From Priestia filamentosa (GTDB lineage: Bacteria > Bacillota > Bacilli > Bacillales > Bacillaceae_H): 64,000 nucleotides of DNA. Positions 8,577-16,681 of the stretch are shown piece after piece. Numbering within the stretch: position 1 is the stretch's first letter; the number at the start of each line of letters is the position of its first letter. The position numbers and the translations under genes are program-made. Under the pieces are notes generated by a model that made no database searches, was not told where the DNA came from, and worked only from the letters and a program-made list of their open reading frames with translations. The DNA lies in NCBI RefSeq assembly GCF_900177535.1, contig NZ_FXAJ01000001.1, forward strand, positions 806,001-870,000, given 5' to 3'.

Positions 8577-8878
8577 TGGAACAAAAAACAGAAAAACATA
8601 GTCACTTTCCGTGGTCACACGTATTAGGTTTTCTATTATCGATTGCACTAACGTTTCTAGCCGTTTGGGTTGGGTTGTACACAAATTTATCAATCCAGAC
8701 CATTGTTGCACTCGTGTTCCTGCTTGCGTTTATTCAAGCAGCCATTCAGTTGTTTATGTTTATGCATATTTCAGAAGGAGAGCACAAGCTTTGGCAAATT
8801 GGGAAAATGTTTGCATCAGGTCTCATTGCCATTATTATTGTTGCTGGAAGTGTGTGGGTCTTAACGTCTATGCACTAA
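8576..8878 (+). CDS. qoxD: Quinol oxidase aa3-600 subunit IV (QoxD)
   Basis: 100 residues, three helices: WSHVLGFLLSIALTFLAVWV, QTIVALVFLLAFIQAAIQLF, and FASGLIAIIIVAGSVWVL. The family motif MFMHISEG lies between helices 2 and 3. Its ATG overlaps the qoxC stop (TAATG), so translation is coupled. Small assembly/structural subunit of the quinol oxidase. Confidence 0.92.
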   Translation: MEQKTEKHSHFPWSHVLGFLLSIALTFLAVWVGLYTNLSIQTIVALVFLLAFIQAAIQLFMFMHISEGEHKLWQIGKMFASGLIAIIIVAGSVWVLTSMH

Positions 8879-8891
8879 AAATGGAAAGGGA

Positions 8892-8918
8892 GGCAAGTAA
8901 GGGATCTCCTTACTTGCC
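8892..8918 (+). terminator. Intercistronic hairpin without a T-tract after qoxD
   Basis: Perfect 11-bp arms GGCAAGTAAGG / CCTTACTTGCC with a 5-base loop, followed by CCTCTAAAAAAAGG and not by U's. This suggests a processing or partial-attenuation hairpin that lowers readthrough into the Fur-like gene more than a true terminator. Confidence 0.5.
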
Positions 8919-8946
8919 CCTCTAAAAAAAGGAGATGATGAGGAAA

Positions 8947-9387
8947 ATGAACGGAGAACTGAATTTTTACAAAAACAAGCTAAAGGACAAAGGAGTCAAA
9001 TTAACGCCTCAGCGAGCAGCCATCATTAGGCATTTGTTGCAGACAAAACTGCCGATAACAGCAGAGCGCCTCTTTCAAAATATGGCGGTAAAGTTTCCGA
9101 ATGTGACGAAAAAAACGATTAATACGAATTTAGCTCTTTTAAAGGACGTTAGCGTTGTAAGAGAAATTAAAGAAGATGCTGGTCAGTCCCGCTATGAGAT
9201 TATAACGAGGCAATTGTATCGCTATGGAATATCTTGTATAAGATGCGGCATTACCCTTGATTTTAGCAGTAAAGAAGAAGAAATGTTTGCGAAATGTGCG
9301 GACATGTTTGCCGGTTTTACACCATTAAACCTTAGCCTTACAATTGAAGGGCTCTGTGCTGATTGTGAACAGCATAAGGTAATCTAG
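8947..9387 (+). CDS. Fur-family transcriptional regulator lacking the metal-sensing histidines
   Basis: About 146 residues. N-terminal winged helix (KGVKLTPQRAAIIRHLLQ, then TKKTINTNLALLKDVSVVREI) as in Fur/PerR/Zur. Both structural-zinc CxxC pairs are kept (CIRC and CADC). The usual HH(D/H)HFICxxCG stretch that binds the regulatory metal reads RQLYRYGISCIRCG, so its histidines are missing. The protein may sense something else or act constitutively. The ATG at 8947 lies 12 bases after AAAGGAG and removes an improbable MMRK extension. It sits last in the qox operon behind a hairpin; the upstream TTAAATCC array is a possible target (inference). Confidence 0.75.
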   Translation: MNGELNFYKNKLKDKGVKLTPQRAAIIRHLLQTKLPITAERLFQNMAVKFPNVTKKTINTNLALLKDVSVVREIKEDAGQSRYEIITRQLYRYGISCIRCGITLDFSSKEEEMFAKCADMFAGFTPLNLSLTIEGLCADCEQHKVI

Positions 9388-9682
9388 TATAGTTTATATC
9401 TATTTCTCATCAGAAGGAGGGGAGAAGCTTTCGTTAAGCTGAATGAAAATACACTAGTTACGGTATGTAAAAGGAATAAGAAACAAAAAGCTATTGAACA
9501 ACACCTCTTTTATAAAAAACAATCCACACGTTATCCTCTCTCATATTTTCCATAGAACAAACACTTGTTTATACTTTATCCCTATAATTGGAGGGGGTAG
9601 TCTAAAGAACTAGATGACTTATAACAAATAGGTCTATATGTTCTAAAATGAAACTTAAATATTCATTTTGGAATATTTAAGC

Positions 9683-9688
9683 TATAAT
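9683..9688 (+). promoter_or_regulatory. -10 box in the transporter leader
   Basis: TATAAT immediately downstream of the 9654-9681 dyad, which would cover the -35 region and could be an operator. No consensus -35 is seen. Confidence 0.45.
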
Positions 9689-9717
9689 ACATATATTAGG
9701 ATTTTTTCAGCTATTGG

Positions 9718-9748
9718 CTGTTGAGGCATATGTTCTCAGCAGTTTTTT
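9718..9748 (+). terminator. Terminator/attenuator 90 bases upstream of the UMF1-type gene
   Basis: CTGTTGAG / CTCAGCAG stem (one G-U pair) followed by six T's. It may end the Fur-like transcript or act as an attenuator for the transporter, since it lies about 30 bases after a -10 box. Confidence 0.6.
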
Positions 9749-9838
9749 GCGTTGAGCATTGTCAAAGTAATGAGAATTAAAAGGGGAATTAAGGGGAGAA
9801 ATTCGAATATATTATAAAAAATCGAAAGAGGTAGAAGT

Positions 9839-11155
9839 ATGCTACAAGAAGAAAAAAAGCGAAGTGAAATGATGCCAAAAAGCAACTTCAAGCTTTTTAT
9901 GATGCTGCCGATTTTGTCATGGGCGCTTTACGATTTTGCAAACACGATTTTCTCTTCCAATATTACAACCATTTTCTTTCCATTTTATCTGCAGGAAGTT
10001 GTCGGAGACAGTGAACGAATGAACCAGATTGCAAGCACGTTCATTTCTTATGCAAATGCTGTATCTAGTTTTTTTCTTGTCATTTTTGCCCCCCTTTTCG
10101 GCGTGCTTATTGATAGAACGGGCAAAAAGAAAAAGTATGTGACGGCATTCACGCTTATTTCCGTCTTTTTTACGATGATGATGGGATTTTTAGCTCTGGG
10201 AGATGGGGGCGGAACAGTTGGGGGACTGCCGCTTTCATTAATTCTTGTAATCATTTGTTTTGTGATTGCCAAATTCTTTTATAACTCAAGCCTTGTGTTT
10301 TACGATCCGATTTTAGCCGATATTAGTACAAAAGAAAACATGGCGGTTGTTTCAGGATTTGGAACTGCTGTTGGCTATATTGGTACACTCGTTGGCTTAT
10401 CGATTTATCCATTTGTGAGCAGCGGGAATTATCATGAAGCATTCATTCCGACAGCGCTCTTATTTTTATTGTTTTCTCTTCCTTTTATCTTTTTTACAAA
10501 GGAAAAAGAAGTGGAGAAAGAGATAGAAAAGGCTTCATTTTGGAGCGGCTACCGTGATATTAGCGCAACATTTAAAGAAATGAAAAGTTATAAAGCGATC
10601 TTTTATTTTATGATTGCGTACTTCTTTTTAAATGATGCGATTGCAACGGCTGTTGCGATGATGTCTGTCTACTCCACTGCAATTGTTGGGTTTGGAGCAG
10701 GAGAATTTATTTTGCTTTATCTTGTTTCAACAGTTGCTAGTATTATCGGTTCATTTATTTTCGGGTTTATTTGCAAAAAGTGGGGAGCATGGAAGTCAAT
10801 TGTAGCGGTTGGGATCATTTTAATCGTGGCTCTTTCCTTTGCAGTTATCGCAACAAATTCTGCGCTATTTTGGGTGGCAGGAAGTCTTTTTGGGGTGTCA
10901 CTTGGTTCACTATGGGTAACAACGCGCACGTTTATTATTGAACTTACGCCTCAAGAGAAACGCGGTCAGTTTTTTGGTCTTTTCGCTTTTTCAGGAAAAG
11001 TATCGTCTGTTGTTGGTCCATTTTTATATGGAACAATTACGCTCCTGTTAGCGGATTACGGAAACCTAGCAAGCCGGGTTGCGCTTGGTTCTCTCATCAT
11101 TCTTGTGCTCTTTGGCTTATTTTTTCACCAGTTTGTTCGTAAACATAGAGCTTAA
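9839..11155 (+). CDS. MFS transporter, UMF1 (Atg22-like) family
   Basis: 438 residues, about 12 hydrophobic segments. The N-terminal LSWALYDFANTIFSSNI is the recognised signature of UMF1 permeases related to yeast vacuolar effluxer Atg22 and B. subtilis YxiO. The MFS loop 2-3 motif appears as GVLIDRTGKKKKY. Substrate unknown; amino acids have been suggested for Atg22. The ATG is preceded by AGAGGTAG. It is monocistronic, with no partner gene. Confidence 0.85.
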   Translation: MLQEEKKRSEMMPKSNFKLFMMLPILSWALYDFANTIFSSNITTIFFPFYLQEVVGDSERMNQIASTFISYANAVSSFFLVIFAPLFGVLIDRTGKKKKYVTAFTLISVFFTMMMGFLALGDGGGTVGGLPLSLILVIICFVIAKFFYNSSLVFYDPILADISTKENMAVVSGFGTAVGYIGTLVGLSIYPFVSSGNYHEAFIPTALLFLLFSLPFIFFTKEKEVEKEIEKASFWSGYRDISATFKEMKSYKAIFYFMIAYFFLNDAIATAVAMMSVYSTAIVGFGAGEFILLYLVSTVASIIGSFIFGFICKKWGAWKSIVAVGIILIVALSFAVIATNSALFWVAGSLFGVSLGSLWVTTRTFIIELTPQEKRGQFFGLFAFSGKVSSVVGPFLYGTITLLLADYGNLASRVALGSLIILVLFGLFFHQFVRKHRA

Positions 11156-11284
11156 AAAGTTGAATTTTTTTGTTTATAAGAAAATTGAAATAATCTTTAC
11201 AAAAACTTAACGTGTAAACCCCTTGTTCATTTAGAGAATTTCGCATATGATGGTATACAATCTCATATAATTGGGGGGAAAAGT

Positions 11285-11494
11285 ATGTTTAAAAAGTTTT
11301 TGAAAAATATGATGGGAAGCGGCCGTCGCTATTCAAGCAGCGATCGTCGTCACCGTAGACCAAGTCGACGTTATTCAAGCAGTGATCGCTACAGAGGACG
11401 TTCGTACTCAAGCAGTGATTATAAAAGAGGACATTCAAAATATGGCCATCGCCATTATAAAGGTCGCTATCGTAGCGGAAGCTATAGCAGCTAA
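11285..11494 (+). CDS. Short Arg/Ser/Tyr-rich repeat peptide
   Basis: 69 residues, MFKKFLKNMMGSGRRYSSSD then repeats built on (R)YSSSD (RRYSSSDRR, RRYSSSDRY, SYSSSDYKRG) and a Gly/His/Tyr-rich tail. It is strongly basic, probably disordered, and could bind nucleic acid or pack in a spore layer; no family is recognised. A strong SD (GGGGGGA) and a terminator overlapping the stop support expression. Confidence 0.6.
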   Translation: MFKKFLKNMMGSGRRYSSSDRRHRRPSRRYSSSDRYRGRSYSSSDYKRGHSKYGHRHYKGRYRSGSYSS

Positions 11495-11534
11495 AAAATC
11501 CCCGTCGCTTTTTAAGAGCAACGGGGATTTTTTT
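11493..11534. terminator. Bidirectional terminator between the RS-rich gene and dctP
   Basis: AAAAAATCCCCGT / ACGGGGATTTTTTT stem shared by two convergent genes. Confidence 0.9.
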
Positions 11535-12810
11535 AGCTTGCTGGCTTAATTTTATTGCCGATTTCTTTAATGGCTTCAACGTTTTTCTCACGATCAAACT
11601 CATTTTCACTTTTCGCTACGATAATTGTTGCAATTCCGTTTCCAATTAAGTTTACGATTGCGCGTCCTTCACTCATAAAGCGGTCAACGCCTAGAAGAAG
11701 AGCAAGACCCTCAAGTGGGATAACTTGCAGTGCTGCAAGCGTTGAGGCCAACACGATAAATCCGCTTCCAGTTACTCCTGCAGCGCCTTTTGACGTTAGC
11801 ATAAGAACAAGGATAATCATAATCTGTTGACCAAGCGTTAAGTCAACGCCAAACACTTGCGCTAAAAAGACAACGGCCATTGAAAGATAAATTGATGTTC
11901 CGTCAAGGTTAAAAGAATATCCTGTTGGAATAACAAGACCAACAACAGACTTTGAGCAGCCATAGCGCTCCATTTTGTTCATCATACGAGGAAGAACAGA
12001 TTCAGAAGAGCTTGTACCAAGCACGATTAGAATTTCGTCTTTAATGAAGCGTAAGTAGTTCCATAAGCTAAAGCCATACAGCTTACAAATAATATTAAGA
12101 ACAACAAAGATAAATATGAACATTGTAATGTAAACAGAGAGCATAAGCTTTGCAAGCGGCAGAAGGGACGTTAATCCGAAATTCCCGATTGTATAACCAA
12201 TAGCTCCAAACGCTCCAATTGGGGCAGCGCGCATCACATAACCGATAATTTTAAAGAATACGAGTGAAAGTTTATCTAATGATTCAATAATGCCTTTTCC
12301 TTTATCTCCAAGTGATGCTAAGCCTACTCCAAATAGAATAGAGAAGAAAAGAACTTGTAAAATATCGCCTTTTGCAAATGCATCAACCATATTAGAAGGA
12401 ACAATATGAGTCACAAATTCAATCCAGTCGATGCCTTTTGCCTCTCCACTTTCTGTTGTGTATGCTGAAACGTCTCCTTTCTCAAGTGAATCATAATCAA
12501 GACCTGCTCCAGGTTTTACAAGGTTTACTACAACGAGTCCAATTACAAGTGCGAGTGTTGTGACAATTTCAAAATAAATAAATGCTTTTCCGCCAACTTT
12601 TCCGACTTTCTTCATATCGCCCATTTTTGCGATACCAAGTACAATCGTTAAAAAGATAATAGGAGCAATGACCATTTTAACAGCATTAATGAACGTGTCG
12701 CCGAGCGGCTTTAGTTCTTTTCCAATGTTTGGCCAAATAAGCCCAACAAGCACCCCCAGCGCGATGGCTGTTAGTACTTGAAACGTTAAATTTTTAAAAA
12801 GTTTCTTCAT
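11533..12810 (-). CDS. dctP: C4-dicarboxylate:cation symporter DctP (DAACS family)
   Basis: 425 residues. Sodium- or proton-coupled uptake of succinate, fumarate and malate. DAACS features: NAVKMVIAPIIFLTIVLGIAKMGD, the serine-rich reentrant loop GTSSSESVLPRM, the helix IPTGYSFNLDGTSIYL with the NxDG motif, and GSGFIVLASTLAAL near hairpin 2. AAAGGGGATG lies 7 bases before the ATG. Placed beside dctR-dctS as in the B. subtilis dct (ydbEFGH) locus. A cre box lies about 50 bases upstream, consistent with glucose repression. Confidence 0.93.
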   Translation of the reverse strand: MKKLFKNLTFQVLTAIALGVLVGLIWPNIGKELKPLGDTFINAVKMVIAPIIFLTIVLGIAKMGDMKKVGKVGGKAFIYFEIVTTLALVIGLVVVNLVKPGAGLDYDSLEKGDVSAYTTESGEAKGIDWIEFVTHIVPSNMVDAFAKGDILQVLFFSILFGVGLASLGDKGKGIIESLDKLSLVFFKIIGYVMRAAPIGAFGAIGYTIGNFGLTSLLPLAKLMLSVYITMFIFIFVVLNIICKLYGFSLWNYLRFIKDEILIVLGTSSSESVLPRMMNKMERYGCSKSVVGLVIPTGYSFNLDGTSIYLSMAVVFLAQVFGVDLTLGQQIMIILVLMLTSKGAAGVTGSGFIVLASTLAALQVIPLEGLALLLGVDRFMSEGRAIVNLIGNGIATIIVAKSENEFDREKNVEAIKEIGNKIKPAS

Positions 12811-12857
12811 TGTATTTCATCCCCTTTGTCCCCTTAATCAACAACTCCATAGATAAA

Positions 12858-12871
12858 TGATATCGCTTTCA
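12858..12871 (-). promoter_or_regulatory. CcpA cre box upstream of dctP
   Basis: TGAAAGCGATATCA on the minus strand matches the cre consensus TGWAANCGNTNWCA at every position. It lies 48 bases before the dctP ATG. Further upstream are direct repeats TTTTGGTC at 12906-12913 and 12915-12922 (9-base period), possible DctR contacts. Confidence 0.75.
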
Positions 12872-13054
12872 AATAATTTTGAACATTTTATGAACTTATC
12901 GGACATTTTGGTCTTTTTGGTCTCAACCTTCTGTTTTAAAACTTAAAAAAGCAAAAGGGGATAAAAAGCTCTCTTTTTCGAATAGTTGAAGAATGGAAAA
13001 TCTCCCGAAAGAACATCGAGCGATAGGCTAACAGAGATAGTGTGGAGGTAAACA

Positions 13055-13086
13055 AAAAGAGCCTCAGCATGCTGAAGCTCTTTTCT
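13055..13086. terminator. Terminator downstream of dctR
   Basis: AAGAGC-TCAGCATGCTGA-GCTCTT dyad with A/T-rich flanks on both sides. It separates dctSR from dctP. Confidence 0.8.
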
Positions 13087-13100
13087 TACAGGCCCGTCTT

Positions 13101-13799
13101 CTAGTAGCGGTTTTCATCGTAAAGGTAGCGGTTAATAGGACGACCAACGCCTCCATACTGAATATCAATTTTAACGGCTTTTGTTTTCTCTAAATAATCT
13201 AAGTAGCGTCGGGCTGTTACCCGGGCAATACCGACACCGTTAGCAACTTCTTCAGCTGAGTGAGGCTCCCTTTGTTCTTTTAAATAATCGACAATAACAG
13301 TGAGCGTAAATTCATTAAGTCCTTTTGGCAAAAGGGAAGAGAAGTTTTCCGGTTTCGATGATGAATATAAAATAGAGTCGAGCTGCTCTTGCGATAACGT
13401 GCTTTCTGTGTTTATTCGCTTGTGATAGTTTCGATATTTTTCAAGTGCTTGCTGAAGACGTTCAAATGTGAATGGCTTCATAATATAATCAATAGCCCCA
13501 TTTTGAAGGACTTTTTTGATCGTTTCGCCATCTTTTGCAGCCGAAACAACGATAATATCTGTTGTGAAATTTTCGTTCCGCAGTTTTTGCAGTGTTGCAA
13601 CCCCATTTAGCTTTGGCATGAAAATATCAAGAAGGGCAAGCTCTGGATTTAGTTCCTTTAGCTTTTCTAACCCCTCCTCGCCATTGCTTGCTGTTCCAAC
13701 AACGGTAAATCCTTGCACTTTATTAATAAATGTTTTATTGAGTTCTTGTACCATTGGATCATCTTCAATAATAAGAACTGAAACGTCATTTTTAGTCAT
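13101..13799 (-). CDS. dctR: Response regulator DctR (CitB/DcuR type)
   Basis: 232 residues. Receiver domain 1-125 with acidic pocket EDD (12-14), phospho-acceptor D58 in ALLDIFMPKLNG and conserved Lys in MKPFTFERL. The C-terminal helix-turn-helix (residues 170-225, EEVANGVGIARVTARRYLDYLEKT) is typical of the CitT/DcuR group. It would activate dctP when phosphorylated by DctS. GGAGG lies 7 bases before the ATG. It follows dctS by 15 bases in the same operon. Confidence 0.93.
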   Translation of the reverse strand: MTKNDVSVLIIEDDPMVQELNKTFINKVQGFTVVGTASNGEEGLEKLKELNPELALLDIFMPKLNGVATLQKLRNENFTTDIIVVSAAKDGETIKKVLQNGAIDYIMKPFTFERLQQALEKYRNYHKRINTESTLSQEQLDSILYSSSKPENFSSLLPKGLNEFTLTVIVDYLKEQREPHSAEEVANGVGIARVTARRYLDYLEKTKAVKIDIQYGGVGRPINRYLYDENRY

Positions 13800-13814
13800 T
13801 GCTGTTCCTCCATC

Positions 13815-15392
13815 CTAGAGTGGAAAGGTAATTAAAAAGGTTGTACCATAACCAACATCTGAAGTAACGGTAATCTCTCCGTCACCTTTATCAACAACTT
13901 GTTTTACAAGATATAAGCCAATGCCTTGACCGCTTTCTTTTCCTTTTGTAAAATGTCGGTGGAAAAGAAGCGGCACATCATCATCTTCAATGCCAATTCC
14001 ATTATCCTCAACAAGAATCGCGCATACTCCTTCTGATTCATCAATGCTTACGTCAATTCGCTTCTCGGTGTGTGAGCTTTTTTCAAGGGCATCAAACGCG
14101 TTTTCAATTAAGTTGCCAAGCAGAATAACAAAATCGTGATAATCAAGGCCTGGGGGAAAGTCTGTAAGCGATGAGTTTGGATCAATCACAACATCAATAT
14201 CAAGCTCTTTGCCGCGGCTTACTTTGCTTAAGAGCAGTCCTGACACAGCAGGATGGTGGATATGCTCATTAAGGAAGTTTGTGAGCTTTTCTTGCTCTTT
14301 TGAAATTTGAAAAACAAACTGAAGAGCTTCTGCTGTCCGCCCAAGTTGAATAAGGCCTGCAATGCTATGAAGCTTGTTCATATGCTCATGATTTTGCACA
14401 CGCAGCGCATCGACGAAATTTTTTACGCCTGTTAATTCTTCAGCAAGTGCGGCTACTTCTGTGCGATCTTGAAAAATCGCCACAGCTCCAATGCGCTCAT
14501 CATTTACTTTAATCGGAAAGCGATTGCTGAAAATTCGCTTGCCGCTCATTTGAATTTCCTGATTATGCACGTGACGATTTGAATAAAGAATCTCAGGAAG
14601 ATGAGTGTCTTTTAATACCGAACGAATCGGCTTTCCGACTACCTCGCCTTGTACATTGAAAATGGAGCGCGCTTTCTCGTTAAAAATCGTAATCTCTTCT
14701 TTATTGTCAATCGCAATTACGCCTTCATTCAATGCATGAAATGTGGCTGTTCGTTCTTCAAGAATGCGGACAATTTCATGTGGTTCAAGCTTGAACATTT
14801 GATTTTTAATATGTCGTGCAAGCATAAACGAGCCAATGACGCCAAAAAGGAGGGTAATGAATAAAACAATGAAAATTTCTTTTTTCAAATTCATTAAAAT
14901 ATCCCATGTGCTAGGGAGTGTTTTACCAACAAGGACAACGCCAATTTGATTAAGCTCCTCGTCTTTAATCGGAACAAAAGCTCTCAAGGACGTTCCTAAC
15001 TCTCCGCGTGCTTTTGATAGATAAATATGTTCAGCAAATGCTGCGTCTTCATCTTGTCCCTTTGATACTTTTCCTAGCAACTCATTTGCCGGATGAGAGT
15101 AGCGGATATGCTCCATATTCATCACAACGATATAGTCTGCTCCGTTGATGATTCTGAGCCGTTCAATAATCGGGTTCAGTTTCTTCCAGCCTTCTTTTTC
15201 CCGGAGCATTTCCTCGACCTCTGTGAGCTCTGCGACCGTTCTCGCTGTGTTCATGGAACGCATCCCAATTTCCTGTTCTTTTGTTTGACCAACAATCCCA
15301 ACTAAAAAAATCCCGGCAATTAAAAGTGAAAAAAGAACAATTGCGTATGATAGAGTTGTAATTTTCCAACTTATTGATAGTTTTTTGAGCAT
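13815..15392 (-). CDS. dctS: C4-dicarboxylate sensor histidine kinase DctS (CitA/DcuS type)
   Basis: 525 residues. Helix 15-33, an extracytoplasmic PAS-like (sCache) sensor about 35-170, a second helix about 172-193, a cytoplasmic PAS domain about 210-320, the phosphorylation helix with HEHMNKLHSIAGLIQLG, and an HATPase_c domain with NLIENAFDAL (N box), EDNGIGI (G1) and GQGIGLYLV (G2). Extracellular dicarboxylate would be sensed and phosphate passed to DctR. AGAGGAT upstream sets the ATG. Divergent from dctB. Confidence 0.93.
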   Translation of the reverse strand: MLKKLSISWKITTLSYAIVLFSLLIAGIFLVGIVGQTKEQEIGMRSMNTARTVAELTEVEEMLREKEGWKKLNPIIERLRIINGADYIVVMNMEHIRYSHPANELLGKVSKGQDEDAAFAEHIYLSKARGELGTSLRAFVPIKDEELNQIGVVLVGKTLPSTWDILMNLKKEIFIVLFITLLFGVIGSFMLARHIKNQMFKLEPHEIVRILEERTATFHALNEGVIAIDNKEEITIFNEKARSIFNVQGEVVGKPIRSVLKDTHLPEILYSNRHVHNQEIQMSGKRIFSNRFPIKVNDERIGAVAIFQDRTEVAALAEELTGVKNFVDALRVQNHEHMNKLHSIAGLIQLGRTAEALQFVFQISKEQEKLTNFLNEHIHHPAVSGLLLSKVSRGKELDIDVVIDPNSSLTDFPPGLDYHDFVILLGNLIENAFDALEKSSHTEKRIDVSIDESEGVCAILVEDNGIGIEDDDVPLLFHRHFTKGKESGQGIGLYLVKQVVDKGDGEITVTSDVGYGTTFLITFPL

Positions 15393-15429
15393 GGCAGGAT
15401 CCTCTCAAATAGAAAATAAATATGTTTTA

Positions 15430-15450
15430 TAAGCTAACTTATCCTATAAT
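15430..15450. promoter_or_regulatory. dctS-dctB divergent promoter region
   Basis: An ATAAG-CTAA-CTTAT dyad is followed by TATAAT (15445-15450), about 41 bases before the dctB GTG. The dyad would overlap the spacer and so could be an operator. No consensus -35 is visible. Confidence 0.45.
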
Positions 15451-15490
15451 AATAGTATGAAAAAGCGATAAAAAGAAAGGTAGGGATGAT

Positions 15491-16546
15491 GTGAAAAAAA
15501 CAATTCTGCTTATCCTTTTTTTGTTTACTGGTATTGTAACCGCTATCGGATTTGGATTCCATCATCTTTTTCCTTTTAAGGAACTTCCTTATGATGATGA
15601 TCAGAAAGGATTAAGAGATCAAGTCTTAATTAAGTTCAGTCATGTTGTTGCCGAAAATACGCCAAAAGGGCTTGCAGTAGACAGGTTTGCTAGACTTGTA
15701 GAAGAAAAGTCAGACGGTAGAATCAAAGTGGCTGTTTTTCCAAATGGAAGTCTTTATTCAGATATTGAAGAAGTATCAGCATTAGAAGAAGGAACAGTAC
15801 AGATGATTGCACCTGCAACTTCAAAGCTTCAAATGCTGTCACCAAAATGGGGCGTGCTTGACTTGCCGTTCATTTTTCCGAATGAGGAAGCTGTCCGACA
15901 CGGACTTGAAGGATCCATTGGAAAAGAGCTGTTACAAACATTCGATGGAACAGATATCAAAGGACTTGCCCTGTGGTCTAATGGTTTTAAGCAGCTTACA
16001 ACAAATGAGAAAGTGATTAAAAAACCTAAAGATGTGAGCGGACAAAAATTTCGGATTATGCAAAGTCCTGTCTTAGATGCTCAGTTTACGATGCTTCGAG
16101 CAGACGGTATTCAGCACCAGTTCAATGATACCTATTCTTTGCTTGATAGGAAGGAAATTGACGGGGAAGAAAATACGGTGTCTAACATTTATTCAAAAGG
16201 GTTTTATAATGTGCAGCAAAACATGACAATCACGAATCATGGCTATCTTGCTTATGCAGTGATGATTAATCGTTCATTTTGGGATGAACAAGATGAGGAA
16301 ACGAAGAACATTATTTTAGAAGCCATGAAAGAAGCGACAGCGTGGAATGAAAATGAGGCGCTTGAAAAAAACAAAGAGCAGCTTCAGTATATCCGTGAAA
16401 ACTCGTCAATGAAGATTCACACATTAACGAAAAAAGAGCGCAAAGAATGGCTTAACGCGCTATCTCCTCTTTATAAGAAATACGAAGAAGAATTCGGTCC
16501 GTCGCTCATGAAGGAAGCGATCAAGCTTAGAGACGGCAATTTTTAG
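15491..16546 (+). CDS. dctB: DctP-family (TRAP-type) dicarboxylate-binding protein DctB
   Basis: 351 residues. An N-terminal uncleaved helix or signal anchor (ILLILFLFTGIVTAIGFGF) is followed by a TRAP solute-binding fold: KFSHVVAENTPKGLAVDRFARLVEEKSDGRIKVAVFPNGSLY, and the FRIMQSP.L...F arginine region that grips the carboxylate. No TRAP permease genes are nearby. In B. subtilis DctB works as a co-sensor with DctS, so it probably reports external dicarboxylates. GTG start supported by AAAGGTAGGG. Transcribed away from dctS. Confidence 0.9.
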   Translation: MKKTILLILFLFTGIVTAIGFGFHHLFPFKELPYDDDQKGLRDQVLIKFSHVVAENTPKGLAVDRFARLVEEKSDGRIKVAVFPNGSLYSDIEEVSALEEGTVQMIAPATSKLQMLSPKWGVLDLPFIFPNEEAVRHGLEGSIGKELLQTFDGTDIKGLALWSNGFKQLTTNEKVIKKPKDVSGQKFRIMQSPVLDAQFTMLRADGIQHQFNDTYSLLDRKEIDGEENTVSNIYSKGFYNVQQNMTITNHGYLAYAVMINRSFWDEQDEETKNIILEAMKEATAWNENEALEKNKEQLQYIRENSSMKIHTLTKKERKEWLNALSPLYKKYEEEFGPSLMKEAIKLRDGNF

Positions 16547-16681
16547 CGTATAAAACCAAACTGCTCTTGAATATAGGGGAGCGTTCCGCGTAGAATACAA
16601 AATGAGACAAAAAACGTGAATGTACGTATAAATCTTGTCATATTGGATATAAGGGTTGAAGAACAGAAAAGTGGTGAGAGT

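Larger units (their letters stand above)
9388..9838 (+). other. Long leader region before the UMF1-type transporter
   Basis: About 450 bases without a gene. It holds an 11-bp dyad (CTTAAATATTC / GAATATTTAAG, 9654-9681) directly followed by a TATAAT and, downstream, a terminator (both listed separately). An AGAACA...TGTTTA stretch near 9553-9570 does not match a LexA box. No peptide-coding frame with a ribosome site was found. Confidence 0.5.

Noticed and set aside
9553-9570. AGAACAAACACTTGTTTA as a LexA (SOS) box
   Set aside because: The Bacillus LexA box needs GAAC-N4-GTTC; spacing and the second half do not match.
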